64,000 nt of DNA from an uncultured Granulosicoccaceae bacterium (GCA_937998875.1 CALLBO010000032.1:62001-126000); one strand, 5' to 3'; shown: positions 25,819-35,316, numbered from the stretch's first letter. Program-made: numbers and translations. Notes: generated by a model not told the origin, from the letters alone.

Positions 25819-27234
25819 TCAGGCTTTTCCTGTGTTTTCGCCAGAGGCTTTATTTTGTAGGAAAATTATCGCTTTGCCAATGAAATCTAACAAATCAGAT
25901 CTTAGTTCAGGCAGCGCCAGCAGACAGGCCATGATGAATACCGGAAATATAAATAGCGTCAGTACAAAATAGTTACCGAGCAGGTATGTCAGCGCAACAG
26001 AAATTATGCAGATCGCACAGATTGTCAACACAGGTTTGACGTCAATCGGGAAACCCGCCTTGCCGAGCCAGTAGTGGTAGAGAACATTCATTAATAACTG
26101 GGTGACCAACAGCGCCGCTATAGCACCCTGATAGCCGAACGTCTTAAACGCAATAAAGCAAGTGATAATGTTGAAAATGCTAGAAACTGTGCTGACACGG
26201 ACCGGCAGAAACTTAAGCCCCGCAGCAACGCCGAAGTATCCCATCAGGGTCTGCGTGGATCTAAGTAACAAGACGCCAAAAAACATTGCCGCGGCGTTGG
26301 CTGCGGAGAGGTATTTTTCTGTGAAAAAAGTTCTTACCACGGGTTCTCGAAGGATGGTAAACCCGACGATAGCGCAGGCTATAACAAAGCTTACCCACAT
26401 CAGTGATTGAACCGCCATGTCCGTGGCTTTGGGTTTGTCTTCGTTGGCAAAGTTTGCTGTTTGTGATGGATAGTAGACGTTGGCGAAAGATTCAAACAAA
26501 CGCGAACCTGCGTCTGCCAGACGCTCGGAGATGCCGAAGAATGCCATGGTAACGGGGCCGCCGAACCCGGCGACGATATACTGCGAAACTTTCTCGTTAC
26601 CAAGATTCAGCAGCGCGTTAAGGTACAACGGGTAACCGAATTTCAACAGGCCACTGCCGCCGTGAAATCTGGCTTTGGCTGCATCAATAAGTCTTGCCCG
26701 TATACGTGTTGCTGCATACGTTATTGAAGCGGCGAATGCGAACACCTCAACCATCAGTACCATGTTGACAGAGACATCGCTGACAAACAGCAGCGTCAGC
26801 ACCAGCAGGGCTTTGAGGATGGCGGCCAGTACCTGAACACCGGCGTATACCGTGAAGATCTGCTCCGCCTGTAGCAATCTCAGCAGTAATTCGCGAAAGC
26901 TGTGCATCCAGTACATCGCGAGTGTGAGCATCGTGACATGGGCGATATTGTTGACAAAAGACACCAGACCGGATCTTTCCACCAGAATGTAGAGGATCGA
27001 TACGACAATGCAGGAAAGGGTACGAATCGTAAAAGCGCTGCGTAAAAGATTGCTTTTACCTGTCTCGCTCTCTTCCGGATATTGCTTGACGAAGGCAAGG
27101 TCGACACCAATATCGCTGATGATCTTCAACAGGAATACGACCATCAGGGCGATAAAATACAGGCCCATAGTTTCCTGATCCAGCACACGTGCCAGAAACA
27201 TCAGGGTGAAGAAGTGGCAAACCAGCGTTACCAA
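25819..27234 (-). CDS. Polysaccharide flippase (Wzx-like), N-terminal start unclear
   Basis: The 471 residues from a TTG at 27234 give a multi-spanning membrane protein of the MOP flippase superfamily (FLARVLDQETMGLYFIALMVVFLLKIISDIG; GLLKFGYPLYLNALLNLGNEKVSQYIVAGFGG). It should flip lipid-linked repeat units across the inner membrane. The first helix appears to begin upstream of the TTG: the same frame stays open for 18 more codons, with a stretch ILKALGATFSGA that fits a flippase N-terminus but has no ATG, GTG or TTG. An ATG pair at 27292 and 27286 is in a neighbouring frame that stops after a few codons. A one-base frameshift, sequencing error or ATT start at 27270 would each explain this. 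Confidence 0.82.
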   Translation of the reverse strand: MVTLVCHFFTLMFLARVLDQETMGLYFIALMVVFLLKIISDIGVDLAFVKQYPEESETGKSNLLRSAFTIRTLSCIVVSILYILVERSGLVSFVNNIAHVTMLTLAMYWMHSFRELLLRLLQAEQIFTVYAGVQVLAAILKALLVLTLLFVSDVSVNMVLMVEVFAFAASITYAATRIRARLIDAAKARFHGGSGLLKFGYPLYLNALLNLGNEKVSQYIVAGFGGPVTMAFFGISERLADAGSRLFESFANVYYPSQTANFANEDKPKATDMAVQSLMWVSFVIACAIVGFTILREPVVRTFFTEKYLSAANAAAMFFGVLLLRSTQTLMGYFGVAAGLKFLPVRVSTVSSIFNIITCFIAFKTFGYQGAIAALLVTQLLMNVLYHYWLGKAGFPIDVKPVLTICAICIISVALTYLLGNYFVLTLFIFPVFIMACLLALPELRSDLLDFIGKAIIFLQNKASGENTGKA

Positions 27235-27350
27235 TGCACCCGAAAACGTCGCTCCGAGTGCTTTAAGAATGGTATTCGTCTCGCATTGTCATGGCTGCAT
27301 TGGAAGGTCAGGGAAGTGTACTGCTGAATTGTGCCTCTTTCAGACTTTAT

Positions 27351-28565
27351 TCAGCGTGGCAGATTGGGAATATTCTCCGCACCATACAGGGCGGGTGGGC
27401 GAAATTTTGAACGATCTTTCTCCACCAGTCGCTGATCAATGTAGTGCTTAACTTCCTGTCTGAATCGCAGATCCGAGAATGATTCTGCATGCTGACGGAT
27501 TTCAGCCGAATTAAAATTATCCTTGAGACGCTCGAATCTTTCCAGGGCATGCAGAATTGAGGGAACAGTTTGTTGGTCGAACAGCAATCCGGTTCTCTTG
27601 TCGATGACCGTTTCGCGCGCGCCTCCACGACCGTACGCAATGACCGGCGTGCCGCATGCCTGCGCCTCTACCGGGAGGATACCAAAGTCCTCCTGTGCGG
27701 CGAATACGAATGCTTTGGCGCGGCGCATGTAGTCAACCATTACCGCATCCGGCTGATAACCTAGAATCTCGACGTTAGGCCCGGCGAGTGCTTTGATTTT
27801 TTTATGTTCCGGTCCATCGCCAATGACTACCAGGCGTTTATCCGGACAAAGCTTGAAAGCCTCGACGATAAGATCAATTCTTTTGTAAGGCACTTGTCGA
27901 GACGCCGCGAAGTAGAAATCTTCTTTGTTGGATTCAATCTGAAAACGATTGATGTTCACCGGCGGATTGATAACGGTAGATTCACGGCGATAGGTTTTTT
28001 TGATCCGCTCGCCAATATAGGACGAGTTGGCGATGAAAAAATCTACCCGGTTGGAGGAGATAACGTCCCACATTCGCATCTTGTGCAGTGCATAACGTAT
28101 AAATCCGGACCTGATTCCAGAGCTTAAACCGGAGTGCTTTAAATAGTGGGCCTGGAGATCCCATGCATAACGCATTGGCGAATGGCAGTAGCAGACATGT
28201 AGCTGATCAGGTGAGCTGATAATACCTTTGGCAACTGCCGAGCTTGAAGAGATAATCAGCTCGTACTGACGAAGATCAAACTGCTCAATCGCGTAAGGCA
28301 ACAGAGGTAGCAGGTTGCGATAGTAGTTTTTAACTTTAGGAAATTTTTGCAAAAAGCTGGTACTGACTTTTCTGCCTCGCAAAAAAGGCGCATCCTCTCT
28401 TGAGACAAAGTCGAAGAGTGTATAAACCTCTGCATTTGGATAGATCTCGAGGAGCTGCTCGAGCACCCGTTCCGCACCACCCACCAGTGGCAACCAGTCG
28501 TGGATGATGGCGACCCGTAGTTCGCTATCTGTGCGTTTGTTGATGGCGCTTCTTTTTGTATTCAT
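27351..28565 (-). CDS. Glycosyltransferase family 4 (mannosyltransferase-like)
   Basis: The 404-residue enzyme shows VAIIHDWLPLVGGAERVLEQLLEIYP at residue ~18, VCYCHSPMRYAWDLQ in the middle and QEDFGILPVEAQACGTPVIAYGRGGARETV with the EDFGxxPxE donor-site motif near residue 290. This pattern is common among WbaZ-type enzymes that add mannose or a related hexose; the exact sugar is uncertain. It is the first gene of the minus-strand block, 117 bp ahead of the flippase start. Confidence 0.88.
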   Translation of the reverse strand: MNTKRSAINKRTDSELRVAIIHDWLPLVGGAERVLEQLLEIYPNAEVYTLFDFVSREDAPFLRGRKVSTSFLQKFPKVKNYYRNLLPLLPYAIEQFDLRQYELIISSSSAVAKGIISSPDQLHVCYCHSPMRYAWDLQAHYLKHSGLSSGIRSGFIRYALHKMRMWDVISSNRVDFFIANSSYIGERIKKTYRRESTVINPPVNINRFQIESNKEDFYFAASRQVPYKRIDLIVEAFKLCPDKRLVVIGDGPEHKKIKALAGPNVEILGYQPDAVMVDYMRRAKAFVFAAQEDFGILPVEAQACGTPVIAYGRGGARETVIDKRTGLLFDQQTVPSILHALERFERLKDNFNSAEIRQHAESFSDLRFRQEVKHYIDQRLVEKDRSKFRPPALYGAENIPNLPR

Positions 28566-29013
28566 TAGAGCGGACTATCCACGACCAACAGTACATTCGG
28601 GCGGCCAGGTTGGTGCGTAAATCCTGTCGCCAGCATCAAGGTGCAAATCTGACTCTGTCAGATTAACGGGTCCGGGCATGTACCAAACTGAATGCATCCG
28701 TCACGAGTTTGACTGCTCGCTTACGCGTGCGTCAGGCGTGAGACTTCAGTCACACTTTAGAACGGAATTATACCGTGCAATCGGAATGCCAACCCTTCCT
28801 GTCTGTATCGGCACGAAGGAGAAAGACAAAAATGTTAGATCGATTCCTTGCAGATGGGCTTTTCGGTAATTGATCAACGCGAAGTGCCGCCAGGTGTAGA
28901 ATTCGTAATAATGATTGGCTCTACAGCATTGTCTTTTAACGTTTTTAGCGTGTACAGCTGGTAACATGATGCTCCGGTAAATCAGCCGTCAACGACAAGA
29001 GAAATCACCCCGG
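28566..29013. other. Intergenic region between the GT4 gene and trpS
   Basis: About 450 bp between divergent genes, probably containing both promoters. The only coding hint is a 13-codon reading frame at 28832-28873 with a strong ribosome-binding site (listed separately). No tryptophan codons, T-box-like elements or terminators were recognised. Confidence 0.4.
28832..28873 (+). CDS. Candidate 13-residue leader-type peptide
   Basis: A short frame MLDRFLADGLFGN is preceded by AAGGAGA at good distance from the ATG, one of the better ribosome-binding sites in the window. It sits 140 bp before trpS. It contains no Trp, so it is not a classic tryptophan attenuator. It could be a translated small ORF or chance. 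Confidence 0.3.
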   Translation: MLDRFLADGLFGN

Positions 29014-30024
29014 ATGAAGCAGGTTTATTTAACCGGTATTACCACATCCGGTACACCGCATCTTGGTAACTATGCCGGGGCCATCAGGCCGGCAATTGAA
29101 GCCAGCGCCAACCCCGATACCGAGCACTTCTATTTCCTGGCCGACCTGCATGCGTTGATCAAAGGTTTCGCAGCAGAAGACGTTCGTCGTTCACGAATCG
29201 AAGTCGCAGCCACCTGGATGGCACTGGGTCTGGATACCGATAAGGCCTACTTTTACTGTCAGTCAGATATTCCGGAAATCCCCGGCGTTGCATGGTTGCT
29301 GTCGTGTCAGGCGGCAAAGGGCTTGCTGAATCGCGCGCATGCCTACAAAGCTGTGGTGCAGGAAAACGAAGATTCAGGTTCGAATGATCCGGACAAGGGT
29401 ATTACGATGGGTCTATTCAGCTACCCGGTATTAATGGCAGCTGACATTCTGATGTTCAAAGCCAATAAGGTGCCTGTAGGCAAGGATCAGATTCAGCACA
29501 TTGAAATGGCTCGCGATATGGCTCAGCGTTTTAATCATCACTACGGCGAGCATTTTGTGCTGCCCGAGGCGCAGGTAGATACTTCAACAGCAGTGCTGGC
29601 CGGGCTTGACGGTCGCAAGATGAGCAAGAGCTACAACAACACGATTGCTTTGTTTTTGCCTGAAAAACAGTTTCGCAAACAGATCATGAAAATCAAGACC
29701 AATTCACTCGAACCCGGTGAGCCTAAAGACCCGCAGGGCAACACCTTGTTCGAGATTTATCAAGCCTTTGCCAGTGAGGCGCAGGTTGAAGATGTGCGGC
29801 AAAAGTATGCAGATGGAATTGCCTGGGGTGAAATGAAACAGTATCTGTTCGAACATCTTAACGAAGTGTTAAAAGAACCGCGTGAGAACTATGCAGAACT
29901 CATCGCAAAGCCTGCTGTGATCGGTGAAGTGCTGCATGCCGGCGCGATAAAGGCAAGAAAGCTGAGTCAGCCGTTCGCCGCAGAACTCTTCGATGCGGTC
30001 GGTATCAAGCCGATGTGGCAATGA
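29014..30024 (+). CDS. trpS: Tryptophanyl-tRNA synthetase
   Basis: The 336-residue class I synthetase charges tRNA-Trp. The HIGH-like signature appears as SGTPHLGNYAGA near residue 12, and the KMSKS motif is exact in LDGRKMSKSYNN near residue 201. The length equals that of bacterial TrpRS. It appears to be transcribed alone, with small hairpins following the stop. Confidence 0.97.
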   Translation: MKQVYLTGITTSGTPHLGNYAGAIRPAIEASANPDTEHFYFLADLHALIKGFAAEDVRRSRIEVAATWMALGLDTDKAYFYCQSDIPEIPGVAWLLSCQAAKGLLNRAHAYKAVVQENEDSGSNDPDKGITMGLFSYPVLMAADILMFKANKVPVGKDQIQHIEMARDMAQRFNHHYGEHFVLPEAQVDTSTAVLAGLDGRKMSKSYNNTIALFLPEKQFRKQIMKIKTNSLEPGEPKDPQGNTLFEIYQAFASEAQVEDVRQKYADGIAWGEMKQYLFEHLNEVLKEPRENYAELIAKPAVIGEVLHAGAIKARKLSQPFAAELFDAVGIKPMWQ

Positions 30025-30060
30025 CAGCCGGCCTGAATATAGCCCTGATTGTAATCAGTC

Positions 30061-30077
30061 ACCACATCAGTTGTGGT
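30061..30077 (+). terminator. Weak hairpin after trpS
   Basis: ACCACA and TGTGGT form a 6-bp stem with a 5-nt loop about 37 bp past the trpS stop; just upstream CTGATTGTAATCAG is another short inverted repeat. No T run follows, so a terminator role is weakly supported. Confidence 0.25.
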
Positions 30078-30154
30078 CATCAAAGACGTCGTAACCCCGG
30101 CTGCCGGAATTAGCACTATCATTATCAACGAACCGCTATACGCACGAGATTATC

Positions 30155-31651
30155 ATGGGATCAGACAACACGACATCGGCGACTTCAAAATCGCGACCTT
30201 CGTGGCGCGACCGCCATCTTAAACAGCTCAGCGATGAACAGCTCAATGAAGTGGAACAGCACCGCGGTGGTGAATCTGTGGCTGAGATGGCAGGTATTGA
30301 AGCCAATCCGTCAACGGCGTCAAACCGCGCTGCGGCGGGTTATGCCCTAGATGATAACTTCAGAGCACCGGAACCCAGATATGACAGAACCGGGTCAAAG
30401 TCACCACGCTCGCAAGCCGGGCCGGTACATCAGCGGAACCGTACGCAAACCGACGCTGCGCGAATGCGCGAAGACAGAGGTCAGCGACAGCATGACGTCG
30501 CTGTAGGTAGGCAGTCTCGCGATGCGGTCAATCCCGGGCCGGGTGACGACCGGAATCACGACCGGGAATTCTCCGGTAAAGTCGCAAACGATAGAGAGTG
30601 GCGTGATGCCGCAGGCCATCAGCGTAGATCTGAAGAGTTTCGGGAACCCCTCGGAGGGCAGCGTCGACGAGTGACGCACGACCGATATGTAGATCGTCGA
30701 GACCCTGATGAGCAAGCCCGTTATGAGCAAGCAGTCGCCAACACTGCGGAATCGAAACTTCAGCCTGAGGAGAAAAAAGGATTTGTTGCCCGGGTGCTGG
30801 ACTTCAAATTATCGGCGCCGTTGAAGTATGGTCTCATGGCACTTGCCATTGCAGTGATGGTAGCTGTGTCTTTTTTGAAGCCCATCGACTCGTCCAGCCA
30901 GTCACAGCTTGATAGCGCGTTTACCCGGGCAATGATTGGCTTTGGTCTGGCCAGAGCGCTTAACGGTGTTATATCGGTAGCACAGGGAACTGAATTTGCG
31001 GTGCAACCTGCAGGGGTGGGCGTTAACTTTTCACCGGGTGAAATACTTGATCCGGTTAACGATCTGGTTGAGCGGTTCTCCTGGGTGATGCTGCTTGCAA
31101 CGAGCTCGATCGGAATTCAACAGATCCTGCTTGAGGTCAGCAGCTGGGCCGGCATCAGCGTGCTGCTTGCAGGCGCGGGATTGTTTTTTTTGCTTACCCG
31201 TCTGCGTAACAGTTCCATTGCACGCATGGCCGATATAGCCGGTAAGCTGCTGCTTGGGATGTTGCTTGTACGCTTTTTGATTCCCGTCGGCGCACTTGCC
31301 AACGATTGGGTTTATAAACAGTTTCTGCAACCTCAATACGAAGAGGCTTCGGCAGAGCTTACGGTTGCCAGCGAACGTATAAAGGAAATTAGTACCCGAC
31401 AAACAGACGAACCGGAAAATGATGGCTCAATAACCGACCGCGCTAAGCAGTTGTATAGCTCTATGACATCAAAATTTGACTTCGACGGAATGCTTGACGA
31501 TTACAAGCAATCAGCAGAAACTGTCAGTGAGAACGCCGTTAATCTGATTGTCGTGTTTGTACTGCAGACGATCATTTTTCCGCTGCTGTTTATGTATTTG
31601 ATATACCGGCTGTTTCGATCTGTGGTGTTGCCTTCGAGGTATCCGCGTTAA
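30155..31651 (+). CDS. Unknown membrane protein with long charged N-terminal region
   Basis: I do not recognise a named family. The 498 residues split into two parts. Residues 1 to about 220 are highly polar, rich in Arg, Asp, Gln and Gly, and probably disordered. From about 225 the protein has hydrophobic segments: LKYGLMALAIAVMVAVSFL, FSWVMLLATSSIGIQQILL, GISVLLAGAGLFFLLTRL, LLLGMLLVRFLIPVGALA and a last one near the C-terminus (NLIVVFVLQTIIFPLLFMYLIY). A soluble helical stretch of about 90 residues lies before the last helix. It stands between trpS and engB and converges with engB. Function unknown; the long charged N-terminus suggests a cytoplasmic interaction domain. Confidence 0.75.
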   Translation: MGSDNTTSATSKSRPSWRDRHLKQLSDEQLNEVEQHRGGESVAEMAGIEANPSTASNRAAAGYALDDNFRAPEPRYDRTGSKSPRSQAGPVHQRNRTQTDAARMREDRGQRQHDVAVGRQSRDAVNPGPGDDRNHDREFSGKVANDREWRDAAGHQRRSEEFREPLGGQRRRVTHDRYVDRRDPDEQARYEQAVANTAESKLQPEEKKGFVARVLDFKLSAPLKYGLMALAIAVMVAVSFLKPIDSSSQSQLDSAFTRAMIGFGLARALNGVISVAQGTEFAVQPAGVGVNFSPGEILDPVNDLVERFSWVMLLATSSIGIQQILLEVSSWAGISVLLAGAGLFFLLTRLRNSSIARMADIAGKLLLGMLLVRFLIPVGALANDWVYKQFLQPQYEEASAELTVASERIKEISTRQTDEPENDGSITDRAKQLYSSMTSKFDFDGMLDDYKQSAETVSENAVNLIVVFVLQTIIFPLLFMYLIYRLFRSVVLPSRYPR

Positions 31652-31704
31652 CGAGTGTTTTGTATCGCTACAAAGCGCAATGCAAAAAAAGCTTTTGCGT
31701 GCTC

Positions 31705-32379
31705 TTACTTTTGCGCTCCCTCATTGTGGTTATCCTCGGAGTGCGTTCGTTGCGTATCCGGGGTAGATGGTTTTTTTGCCGCACCCGGTAGATACATATC
31801 GAGCAGTTCGTGGGCTTCTTCAACACCGTTCTTTTTGAGTGCTGAAAAAGTCTGCAAGGTGCACTCGACCCCTTCATTTTCGAGTGTCGCAGCAGTCTTG
31901 AGTAACGTGCTTTTTGCAGCACTGTTGCTCAGCTTATCGCTTTTGGTAAGCAGGCAGTGGAGTGCCGCATCACCCTGAGTAGCCAACTCGATCAGTCGCC
32001 AGTCATAGTCTGACAGAGCGTGCCGGATATCCATCACCACGACCAGACACTTCAACGACTCGCGATTTTTCAGATAGCCACCAAGTGCTTCCTGCCAGTG
32101 CTTTATCTGAGACTTTGATACTTTGGCGTAGCCGTAGCCCGGCAAGTCGACCAGATAGTTGCCGGTTACGACTTCAAAGTGGTTGATTAATTGGGTCCTT
32201 CCCGGTGTTTTACTGGTGCGGGCAAGCTTTTTGTTGCGCGTTATCGTATTGATGGCACTGGACTTGCCCGCATTGGAACGACCGGCAAAGGCCACTTCAG
32301 CCAGACTGTCATCTGGCAGCTGGCCCAACGTATGGGCGCTGGTGGTGAACTGCGTGTTGAAATAAATTGTATTGATCAT
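31705..32379 (-). CDS. engB: Ribosome biogenesis GTP-binding protein EngB (YsxC)
   Basis: The 224-residue GTPase has the Era/EngB G motifs in order: G1 AGRSNAGKSSAIN at about residue 32, G2 region TSKTPGRTQLINHF, G3 DLPGYGYAKVSK and G4 TKSDKL. It helps assemble the large ribosomal subunit. A C-terminal extension of about 25 polar residues is slightly longer than usual. It is divergent from the cytochrome c4 gene, as in Pseudomonas-type genomes. Confidence 0.95.
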   Translation of the reverse strand: MINTIYFNTQFTTSAHTLGQLPDDSLAEVAFAGRSNAGKSSAINTITRNKKLARTSKTPGRTQLINHFEVVTGNYLVDLPGYGYAKVSKSQIKHWQEALGGYLKNRESLKCLVVVMDIRHALSDYDWRLIELATQGDAALHCLLTKSDKLSNSAAKSTLLKTAATLENEGVECTLQTFSALKKNGVEEAHELLDMYLPGAAKKPSTPDTQRTHSEDNHNEGAQK

Positions 32380-32571
32380 GGTCTTCAGGCCGACACGGTA
32401 AGTCGAGACTATAGAGGCTCGGAATCATTGACCAGTATTTGTTACAATCGCCGGCAGATTTAATCCGGCACGACTAACAGGGGGCTGCCCGAGAGGGAAG
32501 GTGTTAGATTCTCGTATTGCTTCCAGCGTTCAGTCAGCAACGTATTCCCAATTTCGAAATTATCAGGTGTG

Positions 32572-33243
32572 ATGATGCGTAAATCATTAGTCATTTTGTC
32601 TTTCTGTGCATCTGTTGCAGGCACATTATTATCTCAGACGGTGCTTGCTGCAGATACCGCTAAACCGGCGCTGGCTGCGGACATCCAGCCGACCATTGCC
32701 AGCGGCGATGCTGCGGCTGGAAAAGCAGCGTCTGCGGTATGTGCCGGGTGTCATGGTCCAAACGGCATCTCTGCATTACCTGAGAATCCGCATCTCGCGG
32801 GTCAGGGTGCACCGTACCTGTACAAGCAACTAAGCGAATTTAAATCAGGTGCACGGGCCAATGCCATTATGCAGGGCATGGTTGCGAACCTGTCCGATGA
32901 TGATATGCAAAACCTTGCTGCCTTCTATGCAGAAATGCCGGTACCGGAAGGCAAATCGCAGAATGAAAATCTGGAATTGGGACGACAAATCTTTCAAGGT
33001 GGCATTACCGCGATTCAGGTCCCTGCGTGCGCTGGTTGTCATGCGCCGGACGGTGCCGGTAATGATGCGGCCAAGTTCCCTCGCCTTGGCGGACAACGCA
33101 GCGACTACATTGTTGCAGCATTGAAGAATTTCAGATCCGGAGCACGGGTTAACGACCCGGGCAGGATGATGCAAATGGTGGCAAAGCGAATGTCGGATGA
33201 AGAGATCGACGCAGTAGCCAATTATGTGCAGGGCTTACATTAA
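32572..33243 (+). CDS. Diheme cytochrome c4
   Basis: The product of about 223 residues has a signal peptide (LSFCASVAGTLLSQTVLAA) and two c-type heme sites, CAGCHG and CAGCHA, one in each half, as expected for cytochrome c4, a periplasmic electron carrier to terminal oxidases. Two adjacent ATGs (32572, 32575) follow a GTG at 32569; the first ATG is used. Methionine ligands are plausible in NAIMQGMVANLSD and GRMMQMVAKRMSDEE. It is followed by dsbA, a typical neighbourhood. Confidence 0.93.
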   Translation: MMRKSLVILSFCASVAGTLLSQTVLAADTAKPALAADIQPTIASGDAAAGKAASAVCAGCHGPNGISALPENPHLAGQGAPYLYKQLSEFKSGARANAIMQGMVANLSDDDMQNLAAFYAEMPVPEGKSQNENLELGRQIFQGGITAIQVPACAGCHAPDGAGNDAAKFPRLGGQRSDYIVAALKNFRSGARVNDPGRMMQMVAKRMSDEEIDAVANYVQGLH

Positions 33244-33370
33244 CGGTAACCCTGATTGATTCGAAACCCCGTAGTGGACTAACCCGGACTATTGCTGAAG
33301 CGTTTCCATAGCAGTAAGTACCGGTTCAGCACTTGCACGGATAATCAATTCGTTTACTGATGGAAGACCT

Positions 33371-33982
33371 ATGAAGAAAATAGTCAGCATACTGGCAGCC
33401 CTGATGTTTGCCGGAACAACCATGGTTGCGAATGCGCAATCCGGCTATGAAGAGCTGGAATCGCCGCAACGTACAGCAAATCCGGACAAAGTCGAAGTTG
33501 TTGAGTTCTTCTGGTACGGCTGCCCTCACTGCTTCAGTTTCGAGCCGTATATCAAGGCATGGAAGGAAGCCAAACCAGACAACGTAGAATTCATCAATGC
33601 CGCTCCTCCGCTGAACCCGGCATGGAAAGTCCACTCGCAGGCGTTCTATGCTGCTCAGGTGCTGGGCGTGCTCGACCAATTTCACGAGCCGATGTTCAAC
33701 GCTATTCACGTGGATAAAAAGCCCATGCGCAAGCCGAAAGATGTCGCCAGGCTGGTTGATTCCCTCGGACTTGACGGCGAGAAATTTCAAAAGACTATGA
33801 AGTCATTTAACGTCGATGCAAAGATCCGCCAGTCTTTGCAAATGGCGAGTAACGCCGGAATCAGCTCTGTGCCGACTGTGATAGTTAATGGAAGGTATCG
33901 AACCAGCGGTACTATCGCAGGTAGTTATGAAAATCTGATCGCGGTGCTGAATGATTTAGTTGCCAAAGAGAGTGCGCAATAA
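33371..33982 (+). CDS. dsbA: Thiol:disulfide interchange protein DsbA
   Basis: The 203-residue periplasmic oxidase introduces disulfides into exported proteins. It has a signal peptide (cut near NAQS), the active site C51-P-H-C54 in FFWYGCPHCFSFEP, and the cis-proline loop SSVPTVIVNGRY. Length and spacing are normal for the family. It lies about 130 bp after cytochrome c4 and may share its transcript, an order known from Pseudomonas. Confidence 0.95.
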   Translation: MKKIVSILAALMFAGTTMVANAQSGYEELESPQRTANPDKVEVVEFFWYGCPHCFSFEPYIKAWKEAKPDNVEFINAAPPLNPAWKVHSQAFYAAQVLGVLDQFHEPMFNAIHVDKKPMRKPKDVARLVDSLGLDGEKFQKTMKSFNVDAKIRQSLQMASNAGISSVPTVIVNGRYRTSGTIAGSYENLIAVLNDLVAKESAQ

Positions 33983-33997
33983 AAAACGGTTGTTGGC

Positions 33998-34020
33998 GAA
34001 TGAGCCTTGATGGCTCATTC
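33998..34020 (+). terminator. Terminator-like hairpin after dsbA
   Basis: A perfect 9-bp stem (GAATGAGCC with GGCTCATTC) and 5-nt loop lies 16 bp after the dsbA stop. It lacks a T run, so it may be a 3' stability hairpin or a Rho-assisted end. Confidence 0.5.
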
Positions 34021-34088
34021 AACCACTCGTTCTGTGCCGGCAATCCATCTGCCAGCAGGACATCGATAAACTAATTTCTGACGCGTGC

Positions 34089-35300
34089 TTAAACGTGCCC
34101 CTTCCCGTGCTCCATGAGCTGCTGCTGCATCTCATTGATTTGCGCAGTCATCACGCCCTTCTCGGCGGACAGTTCGGCAATTTCTTTCCTGAGGTTGGCC
34201 ACATCCGGTGGGTTCACACCGCTTGTTAGTTGATTGTTAAGGGCTGCGGTTTGTCGTTGTTGGTCAGCGAGGCGGGTACGTAGCTGGTCGCGTTCATAGC
34301 TGAGTTTATCCACGGCAGCCTGCAATTCTCCCATATGCTCTGTTGAGCCGGTGCCGGCTACACCCACCTTTGCAGTCTGGTTTTGAGTTTGCAGCCGTCG
34401 GTTCTGATCTTCGAGCTGATCGATTGTGGATTGCATGTTGGCTACCATCGGTCGCAGTCTCGAGACTTCGAGTTCAAGGTTATTCGAATCTGATCCTTCT
34501 TTGCTTAGGGCTTCATTGACGGCCTGCTTTACACGCTGATCGAATCCCGCTTGTTCCTGCTCCAGCCGCACTGACCACTGGCGGTAGTCTTCACGTTCGC
34601 GCTCTATATTGTCGAGCTTTTGCCGGTAATTGTAGAGTTCGGCTTGCGCTTCTTCACGCTCACGAGCCTCTACTGCTATACGTTGTCTCAAATCCGCGTT
34701 TTCGCGATTTGCTGAACGAAGCTCTGAGACCTCCCGCTGCAGTGAGACATATTCGGCGTTGTCTTCCATTGATGTCAGGCTTTGCATTTCGTTCTGGCTG
34801 TCCGCAAGTTGCATGGAAAGCTGTTGTGCGATGCGATCTTTTTCATCAGAAGAGGACTTGAGCGCTTTGGTCAGATTCTGAAGTTTATGATTTTTTGCCC
34901 GCTCTTCTGCGAGCTGATTTTTCAGTGTGTCGACTTCGGAGCGTGTTTGATCAACCTGGCCTGTGAGTTGTCGGTGTTGTGACTTATTGCGTTCGAAATC
35001 TTCGCGGCTCTGATCAATTTTTGCATTAAGGCCGGCAATCTTGGTTCGCAGATTGTTGTTTTCATCTTCCAGTGTCTGATTGGAACTTTTGAATCGGGAA
35101 ACAACCCGGCCGTGCTCCTCTTCGGAATCTGCGAGCGTTCTGCGCCATTGCCGTTCGATCTGACGGGCTCCGTTCTGCTGGCGGATTTTGCCGATCGCCC
35201 AGCCGATGAGCAGACCAAGCAGAACTGCTAATGCCAGAAAAGCCCACATCTTTGAGAACAGATACACCAGGGACGGGCTTAGTGATGAGAAGAAGGACAT
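34089..35300 (-). CDS. Membrane-anchored coiled-coil protein, function unknown
   Basis: The 403-residue protein has one N-terminal membrane helix (MWAFLALAVLLGLLIGWAIG, about residues 18-37) followed by heptad-rich coiled coil for nearly the whole remainder, high in Gln, Glu, Arg and Leu. No enzyme motif is seen. It starts 16 bp after the stop of the BON/OmpA gene, so both are one operon. The pairing of a wall-binding OmpA protein with a long coiled coil suggests a structural or scaffold role in the envelope. Similar architecture occurs in many unrelated proteins, so homology claims would be weak. Confidence 0.8.
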   Translation of the reverse strand: MSFFSSLSPSLVYLFSKMWAFLALAVLLGLLIGWAIGKIRQQNGARQIERQWRRTLADSEEEHGRVVSRFKSSNQTLEDENNNLRTKIAGLNAKIDQSREDFERNKSQHRQLTGQVDQTRSEVDTLKNQLAEERAKNHKLQNLTKALKSSSDEKDRIAQQLSMQLADSQNEMQSLTSMEDNAEYVSLQREVSELRSANRENADLRQRIAVEAREREEAQAELYNYRQKLDNIEREREDYRQWSVRLEQEQAGFDQRVKQAVNEALSKEGSDSNNLELEVSRLRPMVANMQSTIDQLEDQNRRLQTQNQTAKVGVAGTGSTEHMGELQAAVDKLSYERDQLRTRLADQQRQTAALNNQLTSGVNPPDVANLRKEIAELSAEKGVMTAQINEMQQQLMEHGKGHV

Positions 35301-35316
35301 TTGACCGGTAACTCCG

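Noticed and set aside
32455-32530. GC-rich stretch before cytochrome c4 that might be a small RNA such as 4.5S RNA
   Set aside because: The short GGGGGCT and GGAAGG pieces do not fit the conserved 4.5S RNA core, and no terminator follows.
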